Origin: Pyrenopolyporus hunteri
Lineage: Eukaryota > Ascomycota > Sordariomycetes > Xylariales > Hypoxylaceae
DNA length: 64,000 nt
Assembly (NCBI GenBank): GCA_902806595.1
Contig: CADCXC010000009.1
Span: 372,001 to 436,000, forward strand
Direction of reading: 5' to 3'
Position numbers and translations under genes: made by a program. Below the pieces are notes generated by a model that was not told where the DNA came from, did not search any database, and saw nothing but the letters and a program-made list of their open reading frames with translations. Position 1 is the first letter of the stretch. Every line of letters starts with the position of its first letter. Positions 26,372 through 42,497 of this stretch are shown piece after piece.

Positions 26372-29300
26372 TCATAAATATAAACGCGATATAATAAAAT
26401 TAATATTATATAAAATATTTAAAAAAATTATTTAATAAAAAAATCGTAAAAAAAGTTTTTTATATAAACGAATATATATAAATATTTTTTTAAAATATAT
26501 ATTACGAAATAATACGTATATAAATTAATTAATTATTATTTATTTTAATTTTTTTCGTAGTTAATTAATTATTTTTTATTAATTAAATTTTTCGTTTTAT
26601 TTTTTTAATTGTAAATTAATTTTATTAAAAATATTTTCGTTATTACGTTTATAAAATTATATAATTTATATATTTATTAAATATTATCAATTTTTCGATT
26701 TTTGGAAAATTATTTTCAAATTATTAAATCGATTATTAAATTTTTTATTAATATTTTTTATTTATACTAAATATTATTATAACGATAAAAAATCGATATG
26801 TTATTAATAAATATATATACGAAATAAAATAAAAGAAATAATAAAATTAATATTATATAAAATGTTTAAAAAAAAATAATTATTTAATAAAAAAATCGTG
26901 GGAAAAGTTTTTTTTATATAAACGAAAGTATATAAATACTTTTTTTTTAAAGTACGTATTACGAAATAAAATATATATAAGTTAATTAACTATTATTCTT
27001 TTTCGTAATTAATTAATTACGAATTATTAATTAAGGTTTTTAGTTTATTTATTTTTTTAATCGTAAATTAATTTAATTATTTTTATTAAATTTTATATAA
27101 TTTTATTAAAAAATATTTTCGTTATTACCTTCGTGAAGTTATATAATTTATATATTTATTAAATATTATTAATTTCCCGGTTTTTATAAAATTATTTTAA
27201 AATTATTAAATTAATTATTAAATTTTTTTCGTTAATATTTTTTATTTATATTAAATATTAATATAACGATAAACAGTCGATATATAAAATAAAAAAAATG
27301 TTTAAAAAATAATAAACGTTTTAAAATAATATTAATCGTATAATAAATAATATAATCGATATTAAAATTTCAAATTATTTTATAAATTTTATTAATAAAT
27401 ATATTATAAATAATTCGGTTATATTTAATAAATAATTAATAAATAATATCATTAATAATTTATATTTTATTATTTTAATCGATAAGTTTTTTATTATTTA
27501 AAATAATAATATATTTAATTTACGAATTTAAATTTTTATTATTTACGAAGAATTTATCGATAAAAATATATAAATATAAATTTTAAAATTTTAATTCGAT
27601 ACAACGAAATTTACGTATTTAATTATTTATTTATTATTTAATTTTAATATTAAAAGTTTTTGTTTTTTTAGATTAAAATTTAAAATATTAAATCGTTATT
27701 AAATAATTAAAAATCGTTTCGAATTAATATATTAAAACGATATATACGTTTCGAATTTATTATTTTATAAACTTTTTAATAATATCGAAAATATTAACAT
27801 TTAATAATTTAAATTTTTTAATTTAACTTTTTTAAATAATTATTACGTTAAAATTTTTATCGTAAATTATAATATATAAATTATTAAAATATTCGATTTT
27901 TAAGTTTATTATTTTTTAAAGATATATTTTAATTTAAATTTTATTAAATATTTTATTTTTAATAATAAAAAAATCCGTAATATCGACGTTAAAAATATCA
28001 TTTATTTAAAAATTAATAAACTCGAATAAATTCGAATTTATTATAAATAAATAAAAATTAAAAGTTAATAGTTTTATTTATAATTTATATTAATAATAAC
28101 GTAAATAAATTTTAAATTAATAAATATTTAACTTATAATAATATTATTTTAAGATATTTATTTTTTATTTTAATTAATAAATATATAAAAAGAAATTTTT
28201 ATATTAATATTTCAAATTAAATATAAATTATTATAATATTTCGAATTATAATTTTTATTTTTTACGACGTAATATAAACGGTAAAATTAATGTAATACGT
28301 TAATTAAATTTTTAAAGAATAAATGTATACGTTATAATATATTTTTATAGAAAATATTATAATTTTAAACTATTAAACGAGATTTTTCGTAAAATGCGGC
28401 GATATTTTTACCTTTAATTTTACGAATTATTCGTATTTTAAAAATCGTAATACTTCGATATATAATTATATCGTAAACTTTTAAACGTAAAATATTTTTT
28501 TAAATAAAACGTTAAATTTTTTTATATTTAATATTTCGGAAAGTTTTTTTTTTATAAAATAATTTTTTATTTATTCGTAATTTAATAACGAAAATAAATT
28601 TTTTTTATTTTTTATTAATAATGTATAATTTAACGATATAAAAAAATCGTTAATATATATAAAATTTCTTTCGAAATAATTTAATAATTATCTAAATTAA
28701 AAGTTAATACGAATAATTCGATTTAAAATTTTTTAATTAATACGAATTTTTTTAATTAAATATACGATTTAATATAAAAATTTTTAAACGTAAATATTTC
28801 GTTTAAAATATTAAAAACGACGGTGATATTTTTATTTAAAATTATAATAACTTTATAAAAAAATTTTCATTTTTTTTTATAAACGAATATTTTATTATCG
28901 ATTAAAAATAACGAGGGAAAAATTTTTTATATATTAAAATTATTACGTATATTTAAGGTATTTTTTATAAAACGTTATATTTTAATTTCTTTTAATTTTA
29001 TTATTATTTTTTATACCGTTTATACTTTTTTTAAATTTATACGAAAATAAAAAGTAAATTTATATTAATTTTAAAATAAACGTCGAAAATAAAAAACGTA
29101 AATATTAAACCGTTAAAATTAATAATATCGTTAATTATTTTAATAATTATTTATAATCGAAATATACGTAATTTTAAATTTTAACATTTATCGATAATAA
29201 TTTCGTAAATTTTATAAATGAAATCGTAATATTTTTTAAATTCATTAATAAATTAATATATTTTAATAAAAACTTAATAATAAATAATTTTAATAATACG

Positions 29301-32300
29301 AATTCTATTTGAAAATTAGATATTATTAAAGTTCGTATCGATATTATATATAATAATATTTAAAAATTCGAGGTAAATATCGATTTAATATTATTTTAAT
29401 ATATTTTAAATTTTTTTAATAAAAATGATTTTTATAAAACGAATTATTTAAAATTTTATAACGGCGTTAATTATATATAAAACGAAACATTTATTTAAAT
29501 ATATAATATTAACGATAATTTTATAATTAAAATTTATATCTAAATTTTTTATATTAAATTTAAATTTTTATAAAATTTTATTTTTAATTTAAAAAGAATA
29601 ATAAAATTTTTTAAATTTTTAATATTTTTAATATTAACGTCGTAATTTATTTTATTTAAAAATATATATAATTTAATTATAAAAATTGATTAAATTAAAT
29701 ATAAATACGATATGATTTAAATTTTATAAAAAAATCGTATTATTAAAATAAAATTATAAATATTTTTATTTACGAATAATAATAACGATTATATTATTTT
29801 TTTCGATTAGTTAATATATAACGTTATTTAAATATATATTTAATCGGTTTATATTTTTTAAATATATAAAAAACGATATATTTAAATTTATAATATAAAA
29901 ATCGATTAATTCGAACGAAACGTTATTCGTAATCGTTTTTAATATTTTAATTAAAAATTCGGTTTCGAATTTAATATTAATTTCATCGATTTAATAATTA
30001 TTTATTTTAAAGTTTCGATTCAAAAAATGTTTATAAAAATCCAATATTAATTGTTCTTTATAATAAATATTTTAATTATATCGATTTAAAATAAAAAATA
30101 AAAATATTTTTTAATTTATTAATAAAGAAATAATAAAAAATAAAACGATATTAATTAAATATATTACGATTAATTAATATTAAAAATGGACTTTTTCTAT
30201 TTCGAAAATTACGACGTTTTAATCGTTATTTTTCGATTTTAAAATTTTTTATTTAATATTTTTATAATTCGTTAAAAACGTGGTATATTTACTTTTATTT
30301 TTAATCGTTTAAATTCGTTAACGTTTTTTATTTTATTTTTTTATTTATTTTCGAAATATTTAATAAATTAATATTTTTTTATATATATTCAATAACGACG
30401 TTTTTAAATTTAAATTATTTTTTTCGATTAATATTTATCGTTTTTATTATTACGATAACATTTATATTTAATATAAAATTAATTAAAATTTTCGTCGTTA
30501 TCGTCGTTAATTATAAATTAATATATTTTTTTAACGTTTTCGGAAATATTAATCGATATACGAAATTTATTAATTAATTTTTCGAAATAATAATTAAATA
30601 AATAAAATATATTATAATTAAAATATATTATAATAAACGTATTATACGGTTATAATAAATTATTATTTTTTTAAATTTTTTTTTAAAAATTCGTTAATAT
30701 AATATTAATTTATTTAATATAATTTATAATATTTTAAATTTTAATTTATTTTCATTTTTTTCGATTTTAATATTAAAAAAAATAATTAAAATTTAATTAT
30801 AATAATATTAAATTTTATTTTATTTTATATTAAAATGTTATTTTATAATTAAATATATACTTATAAAATTTTAATAATAAAATATATAATATAAAAAAAA
30901 ATAATCGTTTATTTAATAAAAATCGTAAAAAATATAACGTAAAATTAAATTTATCGAAATTTAATTATATAATATAAATTTAAAAAGAAATCGAAATTTA
31001 TTTTTTAAAATATTATAAAATTTTTCGATATAATTATTTTCGTTATTTTAAATTTTTTAAAATAATTAATAATAATAATAAAATATATTTCGTTATAAAT
31101 TTATACGAAAAAAATGTCGTAATAAATATCGTTTTCTTAATTATTAATCAATATTAATACGTAAATTTATTTAATTAATAAAAATTATAAAATCGTTGAA
31201 AAAAAATCGTAATTTTCGATATAATAATTTTTTTAATATAACGTTCAATAAAACCGTCGATATTATATATAAATTATTTAATAACGATTCGAAAAATTTA
31301 TAAATATTTTTCGATAATAAAAATTAAAAATATTTTTTTCGTACGAAATTAAAAATATATCGTTAATTATTTTTTTATTCGACGTATATTAATATAATAA
31401 AATAAAAATTAATCGTAATAATTTAAAAAAACGTAATTATTTTTTATAAAGAAAAAACGAAAAAATTACAAAAATTAAATATTTAAAATTCGAATTAATT
31501 ACGTTAATTATTTTAATTATTTAAAAAAAACGATAAAAAATCGAAAAACGAAATTTAAACGTTAATTAAAAAAAGTTATATCGTAAAAATTTACGATAAA
31601 ATAAACGATAATATATAAAACGTTAACGACGAATTATTAACAACGAAAAATAATAAAAATAATAATTAAATAAACGATTTATAATGTTAATAATATAATG
31701 TTAAAAATAATTCGATAGAAATTATTAACGTTTATAAATTTATTTTTTTTTAATTTTTTATTTATATTAATATTATAAAATGAAAAATTATTAATCGTTT
31801 TTAAATTATAACGTAAATACGATTTAATGTAAATATTATAAAATAAATCGTATTTTTATCGATATAATATATCGATATTTTTTATATTAACGCGTTAAAT
31901 TATTTTAATTTCGTATATTTTAATTTTTTATATTTTTATTTAAAAAATTTACGTATCGATTTAAACTTAATTAAAATTTTCGTTATATTAACGTTATTTT
32001 TATTTTAATAAATATTTTTTATATAAACGTAAATTTTAATATAAATGAAAATTAACGTAATATTATTACGAAATTTTTTATCGTAAAATTTTTAAAGTAT
32101 TTTTCGTTATATAAATATATAATTTACTTTTATTTATAACTTTTAAATTTTTTTAAAAAAAACAATATTTATATTATTTTTTATTTTTCGATAATATTTT
32201 AAAAATTTATTTTTTTATTTTAAAATTATATAATTAAAATATTAAATAAAAAATATACGGTAATTAAAAATATTTTTTATTAATTTTTTAAAATTTTTTT

Positions 32301-32740
32301 TATTATATTTTATTCGATTAAATCGAATTTTTAATTTTCTATAATATAATAAATATAAAAAATTTAAAAAAAATTTAATATAATAAAACGATATTTTAAT
32401 ATAAATAAAAAAATATCGTATAAAAAATTATTACTGTCGTATATATTATTATTATAAAATTTTTCGAATTATTATAATAATAATTTTTTAATTTTATTAA
32501 TTTATATTATTAATTTTAATCATATTAATTAAGGTTAATAAATATATATATATAATAAAAAAAAATAATCATAAATTTAAACGCGATATAATAAAATTAA
32601 TATTATATAAAATATTTAAAAAAAGTTATTTAATAAAAAAATCGTAAAAAAAAATTCTTTTGTATAAACGACTATATATAAATATTTTTTAAAGTACGTA
32701 TTACGAAATAATACGTATATAAGTTAATTAATTATTAAAT
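26372..32740. mobile_element. LTR-retrotransposon-like element RE1 with tandem LTR
   Basis: A segment of about 430 bp occurs twice in direct orientation at 26,372-26,800 and 26,838-27,275, and its first part recurs at 32,565-32,740. Taken as LTRs, the last two bound an interior of about 5.3 kb. The interior is matched in reverse by 39,481-42,490 (its 3' part) and by 45,040-46,637 plus 47,373-49,160. No reverse transcriptase motif is readable after RIP, so the assignment rests on the direct repeats and overall length. The extra upstream copy would be a solo LTR or part of an older tandem element. Confidence 0.6.
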
Positions 32741-34774
32741 AATTTAATAAATATATCTTTATTATATATTTTATTTTTTATAATTCTAAAAATAAATTAT
32801 ATTTAATATATAAATTATATTTTTATTATTATTTCGTATAAATTTATTTAATATAAAAAATAATATTTTAATAAAATTTTATTATTATAAAATTATTATA
32901 AATTTTTAAAAAATCACCGGTTTTTATTATTATTTACGAAACTTTTCGATTTTATAACTTTAATTATTATTTCGTATATTTTAATTATATTTTTTAAATT
33001 ACGATAAATTACCGATAAATTACCCTTGAAATTTTTAATATAAATTTTAATTTTTCGAAAACAATATAATTTATAAATATATTCGAACTATTATTCGAAA
33101 TTTTTTAATTCGATATTTTCGAGTTTTTTTTAAAAATATTTTAAATTTTTCCTTAATATTTATATTTAATTATTATATCGTTATTAAAACGTTATCAATT
33201 TAAGTCTTTTTATTTTTAATTTAATTTGGTTTTTTTTATTCGATTTTATTTTTATTACGTAAAAAAATATCGATATTATCATTTATATATTATATTACGA
33301 AAATAACGTTTCGTTAATTTTATTTTATTTTTATCGATATAATAATCGAAATTAATAAATCGTAATTTAATTTCGATTAAAAGTTTTTTTTATTTTCAAG
33401 TTTAAATATATTATATTTACATTAATTAATAATAATAATAAAATATCTATTCTTTTTTTTAAATATTTTATAAAAAGTTTTTTCGCATTTATAATATTTT
33501 CGTAGTTTTCGTTTTTATTTATATTTATTTTTTTATCGAATAATATAATTAATTTTTCGTTTACGTTAAATTATTATTTCGAATTTTTTTAATTATTTAT
33601 CGAATTTACTTTTCGATAAAATTTCGAATTTATTATAAATCGATTATATAAATATATAATTTTTTAACGAAATGATTTTTATAAAAAATTACGTACTTTT
33701 TAATAAATTTATAAATTTTTTTTTAATTTATTAACGTTATAATTATATTATATAAACGTTTTATTTTATATTTTTAAAAAATATTATTTTATATAATTTT
33801 AATTAAAATTTTATTTTTATTTTTAAATGAATAATTTACGATAATAAATATAAAAACGTTAAATTATTAAAAATATTTTTAATAAATATTATAAAAATTC
33901 GTTATATAATAAATTCGATTTAATTATAAAAAACATAATTGATAAACATTTAATTTTTTATTTTTTTATCGAAAATACTTTATATTTTTTTATATAAATT
34001 ATTATTATTATCGTTTAAAATATAACGAAATTTCATTTATTTTATCGAAATTATTTTATAACGTTTTCGTTACGATTTAATTTTCGTTTCGTTATTTATT
34101 AAATTAAAAATAATTTTATATTAAATTCGATTTAAATAAACGAGTTTTATCTTTTAATAAATTTAAAATATAATTTTAATTTTAAAAAAGTCTCTATAAA
34201 TAAATCTTATTTTTTGGAAAATAATTTGAAAGTTTACGCGAAAATTCATATTAATTATTTTTTATTAATTACTAAATTAAAGCTGGTATTTTAAAAGTCG
34301 TAATAAATAATTATTTTATTAATTAATGTATTTTAATTCGAGTTTTTTCGTATTTTTTTTATAAGTTAAAATTTAATAATTTTTTTAATAATAATTTAAT
34401 TACGTTAAATATACATATATTTTTACTTCTATTAAACTCGTTTTTTATTAATTAAACGTTATTTTTAAATAATAAATACGAAATATTTTATTTATAGTTT
34501 ATGAATTTAAATATTCTTTTTATTTTTATTTTAAAACTTTTATTTTAATTTATTATTAATTAATATAAAATCGAATTAATTTTTAAAATCGTTTTTTTAT
34601 ATTTCGAAACGAAAATTTCGTCGTTTAAATTTTATATCGATATTATAATTTAATTTGAATAAAATATTTATTTTATTTTATTTTTTTAAAAATAAATAAA
34701 CCATAAATTCGAAACGACATTATCTTCGTTATTAATTTTTATTTTTAAATTAATAATTTATTAATGAAAATTTA
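32741..34774. other. AT-rich sequence with one shared segment
   Basis: No gene. The segment 33,845-34,155 matches 11,160-11,460. The remainder could not be assigned. Confidence 0.5.
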
Positions 34775-34890
34775 TTAACGTAATTATACGTAAATCTATA
34801 TATAAAATTATTAAATATAATATATATTTTAATATATTAATAATACGAATAAAACGCGATATTAAAAATAAATAATACGAATATTAATAC
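34775..34890. repeat. P-element end fragment
   Basis: Matches the right-hand end of the P copy at 22,796-23,964 up to CGAATATTAAT. Only about 115 bp remain, abutting the L repeat. Confidence 0.7.
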
Positions 34891-37800
34891 TTATATTAAT
34901 TATATATTAATAAATTAAATCTATCGAATTATATTTATATCGATTTATATAAATTCATTTAAAATTTATCGTTTAAAATTAACTTTATTAAATATATTTA
35001 TATATTTTTCAAAAATTTATTTTTTAAAATTTATCATTAAAAATTTATCATTAAAAATTTCGTTCTTTTATAAAATACGATATATTTATTAAATTTTAAT
35101 TTTATTTTAACCGTGGTAATAATTTAATTAATTTTTTATTTAAAAACTTATATTTTTTATATTTTCGTTTTTTAATAAATCGATTTATAGTCGTTATTTA
35201 TAAATATATTTTTAAAAAAAATAAATTTACGTTTATAAAAATTAATAATATTATTTTTTTAATTATATTATTAAATAATTTAAATATATATATATTTTTA
35301 TTATCGAATATTAGTTTAATATTTTTATCGTTTAATATTTAATAATAATTATTATTTTAAAAATTAACTTACGATTTTTTAATAATGTTATATTATTAAT
35401 TAAAATATCGACCGTATTTAATATTTTTAAAAATATCGATATTTTCGATTAAAATATATAATTTATTTTATTATAATATATTATTTACTTTATAAATATC
35501 GTAATAAAAATTTTATTAATATTAATTTTATTATTATTTTAAATTTAATTTAACCTTTTACATTTTTTAATCGTATTAAATTTATAAATGAATTTATTAA
35601 TAATAAATCGATTATAAAAATACTTTTTATAAAATTTATATTAATTGATTAATAATTTATAATCGCGAAATAAAATAATATTTTTCGTATTTCGATTATT
35701 TAAAAAAACATATTTAGAATTTATTTATTTAAAAAATTATTATCGATTAAATTAATATTAATCGAAATTTTAATCTTTTTTTTAAATAAAAATAAAAAAA
35801 ATATCAACGATAATAACGAAAATAATAATTTTTAATATAAAAAAAAACCCGAAAATACTGTATTATTAAATTATATTAAATTTATTAATAAATTTATTAA
35901 TAATAAATCGATTATATATAAAACTTTGTTATAAAATTTATATTAATTCCTTAAAAGTTTATAATTATAAAATGAAATAAAATTTTTATATTTTATATAA
36001 TTAAAAAAAATTACTTATAATTTATTTATTTAAAAAATTATTAATATCGATCGAATTAATGTCGATCGAAATTTTAATTTTTCCCTTTTTAACGACATTA
36101 AAAACGATATCGACGATAATAATAATAAAAATAATTTTTAATATAAAAAAACCGAAAATATTTTTAATAATAAATTAAAAGAAATTACGAAAAAATAAAT
36201 AAATTAATTTATTCTATATTTAAATACTTTTTATTAATATTATTATTTAAAATTAAAAACCGTAAAAATATATTTAATTATAAAAATAATAATTATTTCG
36301 AAAAATACATTCGAATTTAAACATTATAAATTATATATTTTTATTATTATTATTATTTAAAAATATTTCATAAAAATAAATAAATTTAAATATTATATTT
36401 TTATTAATAGTATCGTATTTAAAATTAAAAAAAAATACTTTTATTAATTTTATAAATTTAATTTATTATATATTTAAATAAATTTTTTTAAAATAAAATA
36501 ATAAAAAAATTCGTAACATAACATTTATTATTTAAAAAACTTTCGTAAATATAATAAAATAAAGTCTATTTTTTATATTTTTATTTATTTAAAACTTCGA
36601 TATTTATTAAAAAAATAACATTTTATTTTTAATATAAAAAATATAAAACTTTAAATTAATATTACGAATATTTATTTTTATATTTTTTATTATTTTATAA
36701 AAATTTAATTCTTATTTTCTATATTAAAAATAAATGATAATAATTTTAATTTTAATTTTTTAAACGTTTTTATCGATATTTTCGTTTAATTTATTAATAT
36801 ATTTTATATGTTGAAATCGTTTGAATAACGGGTTAATCGAAATAATTTGGTTATTATTATCGAAAATATATAAATTATATAAATCATTTCCAAAAAACTC
36901 GTAAAAATTCGTATTAAACGAATTAGTAAAATAAATATTATCGTTAAATTATTTCGTATTATTTATTATTTTTACGATCATTGTTTTTTTCGAATATAAT
37001 TTAAAAATATTTTTTATTATTTTGCGATATAATTAATAATTTTTTTAATAATTTAAAAAAAATATTTTTATATTTTTTAAATGAAATCGAATTAATATTT
37101 ATTAATAAATTTAAAAAGAAATTATAAATTTAACATTTCTTAATGTCGTTAAATAATAATAACGTTATATTAATTTATTATTTATAAAATAATTTTAATA
37201 AGTTTATCGAAGTAATAAAATATATAAATTTATAATTTAATTTATTTATTATTTTAAGTTTCGATTATAAAATAAAAATAAAAATATTATAATCGAAAAA
37301 TGGATAAATATTATAACGAAAAAAAATTAAATTATATATTTTATATATAATTTTATTTTTTTCGATAATATTAATTATTTTTATATATTTTTATATATTA
37401 TTTATTTTGAATATTTTTCGATATTAAATAGAATTATATAAATGTAATTAAATTCGATTATATTTTTAATAATATTATAAAATTTATTACGAAATTTATA
37501 TATTAAAATAAAAATCGAATGTATAACGTTAATTAAAATAAACGTAATAATTAATAGGTAAAAAATTTAAAAAATAAAAATAAAATTAATTATTAAATTA
37601 AAGAATTTATCGAAATTTAATTTATAATATATTTCGATTTATAACGACAATTATAATTATAAAATAAATTTTATTTTATTTTTAAAAAATATTTATTAAA
37701 ATTTAAAACTATAATATATTTTTAATTTATAATAAAATTAAAAATTAAATCAACATTAAAATTTTAATTTATTATTTAAAATTAAAAAAATATTATCTTC

Positions 37801-38430
37801 GAATATTTTTATACGAAAATTAAAGTTAAGTTTTATAAATATCGATAAAAAATTATTATCGTTTTTATTTTTATAATTATTTTTTATTTATTTTTATTTT
37901 AAACATTATTAATAATAATATAATATACGTAATAAAATATTATATAATATAATATTTTATTATGAAATACATATAAATTAATAAAAAAATAAATAATAAA
38001 ATATATTTAATAATAAACGTTAAAAGTTTAAATAAAATATTTATTATTTTTAGACGAAAAGATTTATAAAAAATCTAAATATTAAAATATTATATTAAAA
38101 TATATCCATTAAATAATAATAATAATAATTACGAAAATAATAAATATATAAAATAAAAATCTTTTTAAAAATATAAAAATATAACGTAATTATATAATGT
38201 AAATAATATAAAATATATAATTTAAAAATTCGAAAAATTACCGAAAAAAAACATAACGCGAAATATATAATTCGAAAATTCGAAAAATTATCGAGAAAAT
38301 ATAACGTAAATAACATACACGTTATTATGAAAGTTTACGTAATTAATTTTTAATTTCTTTTCTAATATTTTTATAAAAAAAATCGAAGTAATATTTCGAA
38401 AATTTTTTAAATATTTAAATTTTATTTTAA
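34891..38430. mobile_element. L repeat, copy 2
   Basis: Colinear with 15,340-19,855 but without the P element, so it shows the empty site near 37,570-37,595. It ends in the A-type terminal palindrome at 38,325-38,410. Confidence 0.7.
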
Positions 38431-39480
38431 AATTTTAATAAACGATTTTTTTTTAAATTCGAAATTATATTAATATTATCGATAAATTATTATTTATAAA
38501 TAAATAAATTAATAAAACAAAAAATTTAAATATAAAAATAATAATTTAATATTATTACGTTATATTTAATAACTTATTAATAAAAATAATTTTAATTATA
38601 TAAGAAAATATAAATAATTTATTAAATAAAATAATAAAATAACTTTCGAACGAAATCATTTTAAAATTTAAATTAAAAATTTTATTATTTATTTTAAATA
38701 TATTTTTAAGTAATATTAATTATAAAATTATAAAATAATTATATTAAAAAAATTTAAAATAATAATAAATTTCGCCGTTATAAATTTAAAATTTATTACG
38801 ATAGAAAATATATAAATTTTAATTAAAAAAAATTAAATTTACTTTAAATTATATTATAATTATAAATTATTAAATAAATTATTTCGAAAATAATCGATTT
38901 AATAAATAAAATTATTAATAATTATAAAAAGTATTTAATTATTCGCGTGTAAATTAAATATTTTTATTTATTAAAAAATTTATATAATAATTTTAATTTT
39001 TTAATTAAATAATATATTAAATAAAAAAGTTTATATTAATGTAAAATATCGTAATTAAAAAAATTATTATATAAAAACGTTAATAAATCCACTTTATTCG
39101 AAATAAAGAATTATTAAATAAAAAAATAAATAAAATTAACGATAAATTAAAAATCGGATACTTAATAAAATAAAAAATATATTTCTCCGTTTTAAATTAA
39201 TAATTTAAAAAGTAATTATTTATATAAAACCTTTTAAAATTAATTAACGAATATAATAAACGTTCCATTTTTATTAAAATAAATTTTAAAAATAAATAAA
39301 AATCGAAAAAAAATAATTTCGAAAATTAATATTATTATTAATTTATTAAATAATATTTAATAATAAGTATCGTTTATTTATTATAATTTATTTATTATAA
39401 TAATCATTATTATAAATTTAAATATTATTTTATTATATTAATATTTTTTTAATTTTTTAATTTTTTATTATTAATTTTAT
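38431..39480. other. Unassigned AT-rich sequence
   Basis: RIP-mutated sequence without recognisable gene or family. Confidence 0.45.
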
Positions 39481-42400
39481 TTTTAATGGTTAATTAATAA
39501 AAATATATATCATTTCGTAATATATACTTTAAAAAAATATTTATATATTTTTATTTATATAAAAGGGATTTTTTTATAATTAATTTAATAAATAACTTTT
39601 TTTAAATAATTTATATAATATTAATTTTATATTATTACGTTTATATTTATTATTATTGTTTTATTTTATTTTATATATATATATATATTAATATTAATTA
39701 ATATTATTAAAATTAATAATATAAATTAATAAAATTATAAAAATTATTATTATAATAACTCGAAAATTTTTATCATAATAATATATAAAATATTAATAAT
39801 TTTTTATACGATATTTTTTTTATTTATATGAAAAAATCGTTTTATTATATTAATTTTTTTTTTAATTTTTTATATTTATTATATCGTAAAAAATTAAAAA
39901 TTCGATTTAAATATAAACTTATATTAAAAAATTCGATTTATTCGAATAAAAAAATATAAATAAATTTAAAAAATTAATAAAAAATATTTTTATTTATCGA
40001 ATCTTTTTTACTTATTATTTTAATTATATAATCGTAAAATAAAAAAGATTAACCTTTAAAACGTTTGTTTTAAAGTAAAAAATAATATAAATATTATTTT
40101 TTTAATAAATTTTAAAAAATTAAATGAAAATAAATTATATATTTATATAATAAAAAATATTTTAAAATTCATTTAAATAAAAATAACGTAATTACAGTAA
40201 AAATTTTAATTAATTTCGTATTAATACGTAAACTTTTAAAATAAAATTATAATAAATTAAAACGTATAAAATTAAAATAATTTAATATATTAATATAAAA
40301 AATTTCGATATTTTATATCGAAAAAAATATAGTTTATTTTAAAACGTTTATATTAAATCAAATTTATATTACGATATAAAAACGGTTAATAATTTTTCGT
40401 TTTATAACGTTAATATAAATCAAAAATTATAATAAATTAAAGTTATAAATATCGATAATTTTTATTAAATTATTATCGATATTTTTTATCGATATTATAA
40501 ATTATTTATTTAATAATTATTTTTATTATTTTTCATTATTAATAATTCGTCGTTTATATTTTATATATTATTATTTATTTTATTATAAAGTTTTACGATA
40601 TAACTTTTTTTAATTAACGTTTAAATTTTTTTTTAATTTTTTTTCGCCGTTTTAAAATAATTAAAATAATTAACGTAATTAATTTAAATTTTAAATATTT
40701 AATGCTTTTTTATTTTTATTTTATAAAAAACAATCTTACGTTTTTTTAAATTATTACGATTAATTTATATTTTATTATTTTAATATATATTAAATAATAA
40801 AAATATAATTAACGATTTAATTTTATTTTTATATAAAAGAATAACTTTAACCGTTATTATCGAAAAATATTTATAAATTTATTAAATTATTATTAAATAA
40901 TTTATATATTATATTAACGGTTTTATTAAATATTAAATTAAAAAATTATTATATCGAAAATTATAATTTTTTAAACGATTTTATAACTTTTATTAATAAA
41001 ATAAACTTATGTATTAATATTTATTAATAATTAATAAAACGATATTATTACGACGTTTTATTCGTTTAAATTTTTAATAAAATATATTTTTTTATTATCG
41101 TCGATTATTTTAAAAAAAGTTTAAAATAATGAAAATAATTATATTAAAATTTTTTATAACGTTTTAAAAAAGAAATTTCGATTTTTTTAACACGTATATT
41201 ATATTATTAAAATTTATTAAATTTAATTTTATATCGTACATATTTTTTATTATTTTTATTAAATATATAATTATTTATTTTTTATATATTTTATTTTATT
41301 ATTAATATTTTACGAATATATATTTAATTATAAAATAATATTTTAATACGAAATGAAATAAAATTTAATATTATTATAATTAAGTTTCGATTATTTTTTT
41401 CGATATAAAAATTAAAAAAAACGAAAATAAATTTAATTTTAAAATATCATAAATGATATTAAATAAATTAATATTATATTAACGAATTTTTTAAAAAAAA
41501 ACTAAAAATAAATAATAATTTATTATAATTATATAACGCATTTATCGAAATATATTTTAATTATAATATATTTTATTTATTTTATTTTATTTTTTTAAAA
41601 AATTAATTAATTTATAACGATAATAATAACGATAAAAACTTCGATTAATTTTATATTAAATAAAAATATTTTTATAATGATAAAAATGATAAATATTAAC
41701 CGAAAAAATTATTTAAATTTAAAAACATCGTTATTAAATATATAAAAAGAATTAATTTTTGAAATACTTCGAAAATAAATAAAAAAAATTAAAAAAAAGT
41801 TAACGAATTTAAAAAAATAAAAATAAAAATAAAAATATTATATTTTTAACGATTTATAAAAATATTAAATAAAAAAACTTATAATCGAAATATAAAAATT
41901 ATAACGTTATAATTTTTAAAACGAATAAATTAATTTTTAATATTAATTAATTATAATATATTAATATTAAATTACCGTTTATTATTTTTCATTAATAAAA
42001 TAAAAAATATTATTATATTTATTTTAAATAAATATATTAAAAATATTTTAAAATATTATTTTCGATATTAACGTAACGAAAATATTTATCGTAAAAAAAA
42101 TAATATTAAATTTTTATAAAAAAATTTTTAAATCGAAATTTTAAAATAAATATTAATTAAATTAACGAAATTAATATTAAATTTAAAAATAAACTTTTAA
42201 TTAAATTATTAAAAATAATTACGTTTAATATTTTATTTAAATTAATTAATTTTTATATTATAAATTTAAATATTTTATTTTTTATATATTTAAAAAATAT
42301 TATTAATTAATTAATCGAAAAAAATAATATAATCGTCGTTATTATTTATAAATAAAAATATTTTTAATTTTATTTTTATAATATAATTTATTTTATAAAA

Positions 42401-42490
42401 ATCGAATTATATTATATTTATATTCGATTCGATTATTTTTTCGTAATTAAATTATATATTTTTAAATAAAATAAATTACGATATTAATAT
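39481..42490. mobile_element. RE2, inverted partial copy of RE1
   Basis: Reverse complement of the right part of RE1: 39,490-39,640 matches the LTR-like end and 39,640-42,300 matches interior sequence back to about 29,500-30,000. The left half of the element is missing. An A element follows directly. Confidence 0.6.
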
Positions 42491-42497
42491 TAAAAAT

